In this document: positions 29,501-33,177 of the stretch, piece after piece
How the letters are laid out: every line of letters begins with the position of its first letter
Numbering within the stretch: position 1 is the first letter of the stretch
From: an uncultured Oscillospiraceae bacterium
GTDB taxonomy: Bacteria > Bacillota > Clostridia > Oscillospirales > Oscillospiraceae
Length of the DNA: 33,177 bases
Assembly (NCBI GenBank): GCA_944383165.1
Contig: CALWON010000020.1
Span: forward strand, 1-33,177
Reading direction: 5' to 3'
Notes under the pieces: model-generated
What the model was told of the DNA's origin: nothing
What the model saw: the letters and a program-made list of their open reading frames with translations, nothing else
Database searches by the model: none
Position numbers and translations under genes: made by a program

Positions 29501-30424
29501 ATGGGAAAGGTGATTGCCACCTGCATCAGTGAAATCAAAGGGGTACAAAAGCGAAATGTACATCGGGTGACTTTGATTGAAAATCATGGAATTGAAGGAG
29601 ATGCCCATGCAGGCAACTGGCACAGACAGGTGAGTTTGCTGTCCTGGGACAAGATTGAGGCGTTCCGCCAGCGTGGTGCTGTGGTAGAAGACGGCGCATT
29701 TGGAGAAAATTTGGTGGTTGAGGGGATTGATTTTAAAACTTTGCCCATTGGCACACGCTTTACCTGTGGTGAGGTCGTGCTGGAAATGACCCAGATTGGA
29801 AAAGAATGTCACCACGGCTGTGCTATTTTTCAGCAGATGGGAGACTGTATCATGCCAAGAGAGGGCGTTTTTGCAAAGGTGCTCCACGGTGGCGTGATTC
29901 AAGAGGGAGATGAGCTGGAAGTGAGTTACATCCCTTTTCGTGTGGCAGTGATTACGTCCAGTGATGCAGGCTTTCGTGGGGAGCGGGAGGACAAAAGTGC
30001 CCCTGTGATTGAACAGATGGTAAAAGAGGCAGGATTTAGCGTGGTTTCCAAAGTGCTGCTTCCAGATGAGCAACAGCAGCTTGCAGACACCATGAGGGAA
30101 ATTTGTGACCAAAATCAGGCTGATTTGATTTTGACCACAGGAGGAACCGGATTTTCTCCCAGAGATGTGATGCCAGAGGCAACCATGAGCATTACAGAAC
30201 GACAGGTACCTGGGATTCCAGAAGCCATGCGGTATTACAGTCTGCAAATCACAGGGCGCGCTATGCTTTCACGGGCACAGGCTGGCATTCGGAAACAGAC
30301 CTTGATCGTCAACCTGCCAGGCAGCCCCAAAGCGGTGGAGGAGTGTCTGGGATATATTCTGCCACACTTGACTCACGGACTGGAGATATTGACCCAAAAA
30401 GCGTCCAACTGTGCAAGAACCTAA
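29501..30424 (+). CDS. MOSC domain fused to MogA/MoaB molybdopterin adenylyltransferase
   Basis: 307 residues from ATG 29501 with GGAGG just upstream; the open frame runs 42 codons further back inside moaA but without conserved content. Residues 1-145 are MOSC (HGIEGDAHAGNWHRQVSLL, C103 and C107 in GKECHHGC, FAKVLHGGVIQEGDELE). Residues about 147-300 are MogA/MoaB (VAVITSSDAGFRGEREDKSAPVI, LILTTGGTGFSPRDVMPEAT, NLPGSPKAVEECL). MogA adenylylates pyranopterin before MoeA inserts metal; the MOSC half may bind or sulfurate the cofactor. The fusion ties the adenylation step to a MOSC step in one polypeptide. Confidence 0.92.
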   Translation: MGKVIATCISEIKGVQKRNVHRVTLIENHGIEGDAHAGNWHRQVSLLSWDKIEAFRQRGAVVEDGAFGENLVVEGIDFKTLPIGTRFTCGEVVLEMTQIGKECHHGCAIFQQMGDCIMPREGVFAKVLHGGVIQEGDELEVSYIPFRVAVITSSDAGFRGEREDKSAPVIEQMVKEAGFSVVSKVLLPDEQQQLADTMREICDQNQADLILTTGGTGFSPRDVMPEATMSITERQVPGIPEAMRYYSLQITGRAMLSRAQAGIRKQTLIVNLPGSPKAVEECLGYILPHLTHGLEILTQKASNCART

Positions 30425-30447
30425 AAAAAGATAGAGGGGGAGTACAT

Positions 30448-31026
30448 ATGGCACAAGCCAATACCACAAAAATGAAAATTACAAAGGTAGCTTGGAGGTT
30501 ATTTCATGAAAAGGGCTACAATGAGACAACCATTGATGATATTGTAGCAGAATCGGGTACCTCCAAAGGCAGCTTTTATCACTACTATAACAGTAAGGAC
30601 GAACTGTTGTCCTCCCTCTCTGATTTGTGTGATGCCAAATATGAGGAGACAGTCAAAACACTTGACCCAGATATGAATGCTTTCGATAAACTGTTGTTTC
30701 TCTGTTACACCGTTCATGACATGTTTGAGAAAGAAATTCCAGTGGGGTTGATTGCCTCCCTCTATTCCTCTCAGGTTGTGACAAAAGGGGATCGACATTT
30801 GCAGCACAAAGACCGGTTTTATTATAAAATCATTCGGGAAATCATTCAGGAAGGGCAGTATCGGGGAGAAATCACCGATGATCTCTCCTGTGATGAAGTG
30901 CAAAAGCTATACACCATGGCAGAGCGTGCCATCATCTATGACTACTGTATCTGTGATGGCAGCTACTCTTTGAGTGACTACACCAGAGAAGTCATGCCCC
31001 GTCTGATTTGCAGCTTGAAGAAATAA
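30448..31026 (+). CDS. TetR/AcrR-family transcriptional regulator
   Basis: 192 residues from ATG 30448, preceded by GAGGGGGAG. The N-terminal DNA-binding domain is typical: VAWRLFHEKGYNETTIDDIVAESGTSKGSFYHYYNSKDELL, with the helix-turn-helix at about 28-47. The C-terminal ligand domain has no assignable ligand. It is the last gene of the cofactor transcript and is followed by a terminator. It is the only dedicated one-component regulator in the cluster, so it is the best candidate to bind the AGTCTA palindrome upstream of the activase and ferredoxin genes (inference). Confidence 0.92.
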   Translation: MAQANTTKMKITKVAWRLFHEKGYNETTIDDIVAESGTSKGSFYHYYNSKDELLSSLSDLCDAKYEETVKTLDPDMNAFDKLLFLCYTVHDMFEKEIPVGLIASLYSSQVVTKGDRHLQHKDRFYYKIIREIIQEGQYRGEITDDLSCDEVQKLYTMAERAIIYDYCICDGSYSLSDYTREVMPRLICSLKK

Positions 31027-31031
31027 CACAC

Positions 31032-31069
31032 AAAACCATTGAGATACACATTGATTCTCAATGGTTTTT
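31032..31069 (+). terminator. Terminator of the cofactor cluster
   Basis: A 13-bp perfect stem AAAACCATTGAGA (31032-31044) with TCTCAATGGTTTT (31056-31068), and a T run. It separates the regulator from the amidohydrolase. Confidence 0.9.
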
Positions 31070-31177
31070 GTATAAGTTGAGAAAAAAGTCTGATACTATA
31101 TGGGAAAGTTTACAGAATAGCCATGATACACACAGAACAGCGTGTTATCATACAGGGGAAGAAAGGGGCGGAAGGCG

Positions 31178-32773
31178 ATGGCAGACAGCACACTCTATTA
31201 TGGTGGTACCATCCTCACTTTGGAAGATACCCTCTATGCACAGGCGTTGCTGGAGGAGGATGGGCGTATTCGCTATGTGGGTACGATGGAGCAGGCACAA
31301 CAGCTATCCAATACACAAACTAGAAAGGTGGATTTGCAGGGAAAAACCCTAATGCCAGCCTTTCTTGACCCACACAGCCATTTTATGGCATATGCCAATG
31401 CCATGCTGCAAGTGCCACTGGGGGAATGTACAACACAGGAGGAATTGTGCCAAAAGCTGGCTGATTTTGTACAGGAACAGCACATTCCAAAGGGGCAGTG
31501 GATCAAGGGGACCGGCTATGACCACAACTGTCTCCAAGAAGGTACACCACCCAAACGTGAGATGCTGGACACATATTGCCCAGAGCATCCAGTTATCATT
31601 CAGCATGCCTCTGGTCATGTAGGGGTCTATAATACCAAAGCACTGGAACAGTTGGGCATTACAGAAGCCACCCCATGCCCGGATGGGGGAGTGATGGAGG
31701 TAGATGCACAGGGGAAACTGACGGGCTATATGGAGGAAAATGCCTTTCTTGCTTTTCAGAAGAAAGTTCCAATGGATGATCCACAAAAACTGTTGGATGC
31801 TATGTTGAAAGCCCAGGAGCGGTATGCCTCTTATGGTATTACCACAGTACAAGAGGGCATGTTTATGGATGCCATGGTTCCCCTCTATCAGCAGGCAATG
31901 GAGAAAAATTTGTTGAAGCTGGATGTTGTGGCATATCAGGACCCCAGAGACTGCCAGCAAATACAGAAAGTATTTCAGGAACATGAGGGCATTTATCACA
32001 ACCATCTGAAACTTGGTGGCAATAAAATATTTTTGGATGGCTCTCCACAGGGGCGCACGGCATGGCTGAGAACACCCTATGAAGGGGAAGAAAAGGAGGA
32101 TTGCGGCTACCCGGTTTTAACTGACAAGCAGGTCTATGACTATATAGCACAGGCTCTGGAGCAGGGGGTTCAACTGTTGGCACACTGCAATGGGGACAGG
32201 GCAGCAGAGCAATATCTCACCGTGATGGCACAGGTGGAGCGAGATAAGGGCAAAAAACTAGAAAGACCTGTGATGGTTCATGCCCAGTTATTGGGAGAAG
32301 ACCAAATGGAGGCAGTGAAGTCGCTTACTATGATTCCATCCTTTTTTATTGCCCATGTGTACCACTGGGGGGATGTGCATCTCAAAAATCTGGGCAGAGA
32401 ACGGGCAAGCCATATCAGCCCAGCCGCTTCAGCCCTGAAACATGGCATTTTATTTACCTTCCATCAGGATACCCCTGTGATTGCCCCAAACATGCTGGAA
32501 ACGGTGTGGTGTGCAGTCAATCGTATCACAAAAGAGGGCAAACTCTTAGGGGCAGAGGAGCGTATTCCTGTATTGGAGGCGTTGAAGGCAGTGACGATCC
32601 ATGCAGCCTACCAGTATTTTGAGGAAGAAGAAAAAGGCTCTCTGAAAAGGGGAAAACAGGCTAACTTTGTGATTTTATCCCATGACCCACTGCGCGTTCC
32701 CCCCAGTATGCTCCGGGATATTCAGGTTTTGGAGACCATTCAGAGAGGGCAGACCATTTATAGACAAGAATAG
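31178..32773 (+). CDS. Amidohydrolase family 3 (YtcJ-like)
   Basis: 531 residues from ATG 31178, with GGAAGGCG directly before it; an in-frame ATG 36 bases earlier has no better site. The metallo-hydrolase motif is PAFLDPHSHF (H66, H68). Further family motifs are QHASGHVGVYNTKALE, LGGNKIFLDGSPQGRTAWL, LAHCNGDRAAEQYL, HAQLL and TFHQDTPV, with a final HAAYQYFEEEEKGSLKRGKQANFVILSHDP. YtcJ-type proteins hydrolyse amides or imines in a two-metal barrel; the substrate is unknown. It is separated from the cofactor cluster by a terminator and is followed 20 bases later by a DUF308 membrane protein. Confidence 0.92.
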   Translation: MADSTLYYGGTILTLEDTLYAQALLEEDGRIRYVGTMEQAQQLSNTQTRKVDLQGKTLMPAFLDPHSHFMAYANAMLQVPLGECTTQEELCQKLADFVQEQHIPKGQWIKGTGYDHNCLQEGTPPKREMLDTYCPEHPVIIQHASGHVGVYNTKALEQLGITEATPCPDGGVMEVDAQGKLTGYMEENAFLAFQKKVPMDDPQKLLDAMLKAQERYASYGITTVQEGMFMDAMVPLYQQAMEKNLLKLDVVAYQDPRDCQQIQKVFQEHEGIYHNHLKLGGNKIFLDGSPQGRTAWLRTPYEGEEKEDCGYPVLTDKQVYDYIAQALEQGVQLLAHCNGDRAAEQYLTVMAQVERDKGKKLERPVMVHAQLLGEDQMEAVKSLTMIPSFFIAHVYHWGDVHLKNLGRERASHISPAASALKHGILFTFHQDTPVIAPNMLETVWCAVNRITKEGKLLGAEERIPVLEALKAVTIHAAYQYFEEEEKGSLKRGKQANFVILSHDPLRVPPSMLRDIQVLETIQRGQTIYRQE

Positions 32774-32793
32774 AGAAAGAGAGGTTTTCCCAT

Positions 32794-33177
32794 ATGGGTA
32801 CCATTTTACGGGAACAGAGGAGAAGCAGTATCATTGCTGCTGTTGTCACCATTATCATTGGTGCATTGTTGATTTTTTTACCCAATCGCTCAGTGCAGTT
32901 TTTGAGTATTTTTTCAGGGGCATCCCTGATGGTATGTGGTGTGATTTATATTGGCGGCTGGCTCACCAGACATAGACGGGAACAGTTGCAGGCGTGGTTT
33001 TTAATTCCAGGGATTATCCTGGTTGCCATTGGTCTGTGGCTCACCACCAATCCAGCTTCTGTGATTGTAATGATTCAGTATGTGTTTGCTGCGGTTCTGC
33101 TGTATCATGGTCTGATTGACTTACAGGGTGCATTTTCTCTGATGAAATGCCGCTGGAACCGCTGGTGGTTGGATTTT
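32794..33177 (+). CDS. DUF308/HdeD-like membrane protein, truncated by the window end
   Basis: 128 codons are present and the frame is still open at the last base. Hydrophobic segments are at about 14-30, 35-55, 67-82 and 88-105, with short polar loops (RHRRE, CRWNR), as in the DUF308 (HdeD) family of small integral membrane proteins. GAGAGG stands upstream of the ATG. It probably shares a transcript with the amidohydrolase. Function is unknown; HdeD is linked to acid stress in E. coli, but that does not transfer here. Confidence 0.75.
   Translation, partial: MGTILREQRRSSIIAAVVTIIIGALLIFLPNRSVQFLSIFSGASLMVCGVIYIGGWLTRHRREQLQAWFLIPGIILVAIGLWLTTNPASVIVMIQYVFAAVLLYHGLIDLQGAFSLMKCRWNRWWLDF

Noticed and set aside
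1..33177. CRISPR arrays, IS elements, integrase, phage genes, tRNA or rRNA genes
   Set aside because: No repeat-spacer pattern, transposase, terminal repeats or RNA gene cores were seen when reading both strands.

Overview
The window looks like a chromosomal segment of a strictly anaerobic, low-to-mid GC Gram-positive bacterium, most likely a gut-type clostridium of the Oscillospiraceae/Flavonifractor sort. That placement is inferred from strong AGGAGG ribosome sites, frequent TTG/GTG starts, oxygen-sensitive enzymes (glycyl radical enzyme, radical SAM proteins, aldehyde ferredoxin oxidoreductase), lipoprotein-type binding proteins and the gene families present. No 16S rRNA, tRNA, IS element, phage gene or CRISPR array was seen.

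Layout. (1) 1-2750, plus strand: the 3' end of rarA, a DUF951 protein, a radical SAM protein, and a zinc-ribbon protein of unknown role. (2) 2819-8825, minus strand: a DcuS/CitA-type sensor kinase and its response regulator, then gltS, a TAXI-type binding lipoprotein and an iron-dependent alcohol dehydrogenase. The gltS promoter carries a 21-bp-spaced direct repeat just upstream of its -35 box, a likely target of the regulator. (3) 9033-12421, plus strand: a tiny lipoprotein, then a TPP riboswitch with its own terminator controlling a thiamine-binding protein and an NMT1/THI5-type ABC importer. (4) 12492-13997, minus strand: an alanine/glycine:cation symporter with a long, apparently folded leader. 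(5) 14410-20371, minus strand: a tight operon tupA-tupB-tupC-moeA-moeA/PBP-MOSC for tungstate uptake and insertion into pyranopterin. A consensus promoter and a leader of about 300 nt with six consecutive hairpins precede it. (6) 20872-31026, plus strand, divergent from (5): glycyl radical enzyme activase and a HypD-like glycyl radical enzyme; then a four-cluster ferredoxin, a tungsten-type aldehyde ferredoxin oxidoreductase (AOR), a MoaD/ThiS-like carrier, a ThiF/MoeB-like E1 enzyme, moaC, moaA, a MOSC-MogA fusion and a TetR-family regulator. (7) 31178-end: a YtcJ-type amidohydrolase and a truncated DUF308 membrane protein.

The centre of interest is regions 5 and 6. Together they encode tungstate import, nearly all pyranopterin cofactor steps (MoaE is missing), an AOR with its electron-transfer partner, and a glycyl radical enzyme. 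A 14-bp motif, TAGACT-AC-AGTCTA and close variants, sits at both plus-strand promoters (before the activase and before the ferredoxin/AOR). This suggests that one regulator, plausibly the TetR protein at the end of the cluster, controls both enzymes. I read this as a self-contained tungsten-enzyme module wired together with a glycyl radical dehydratase. The substrate of the AOR and the reason for the pairing are not visible from sequence.
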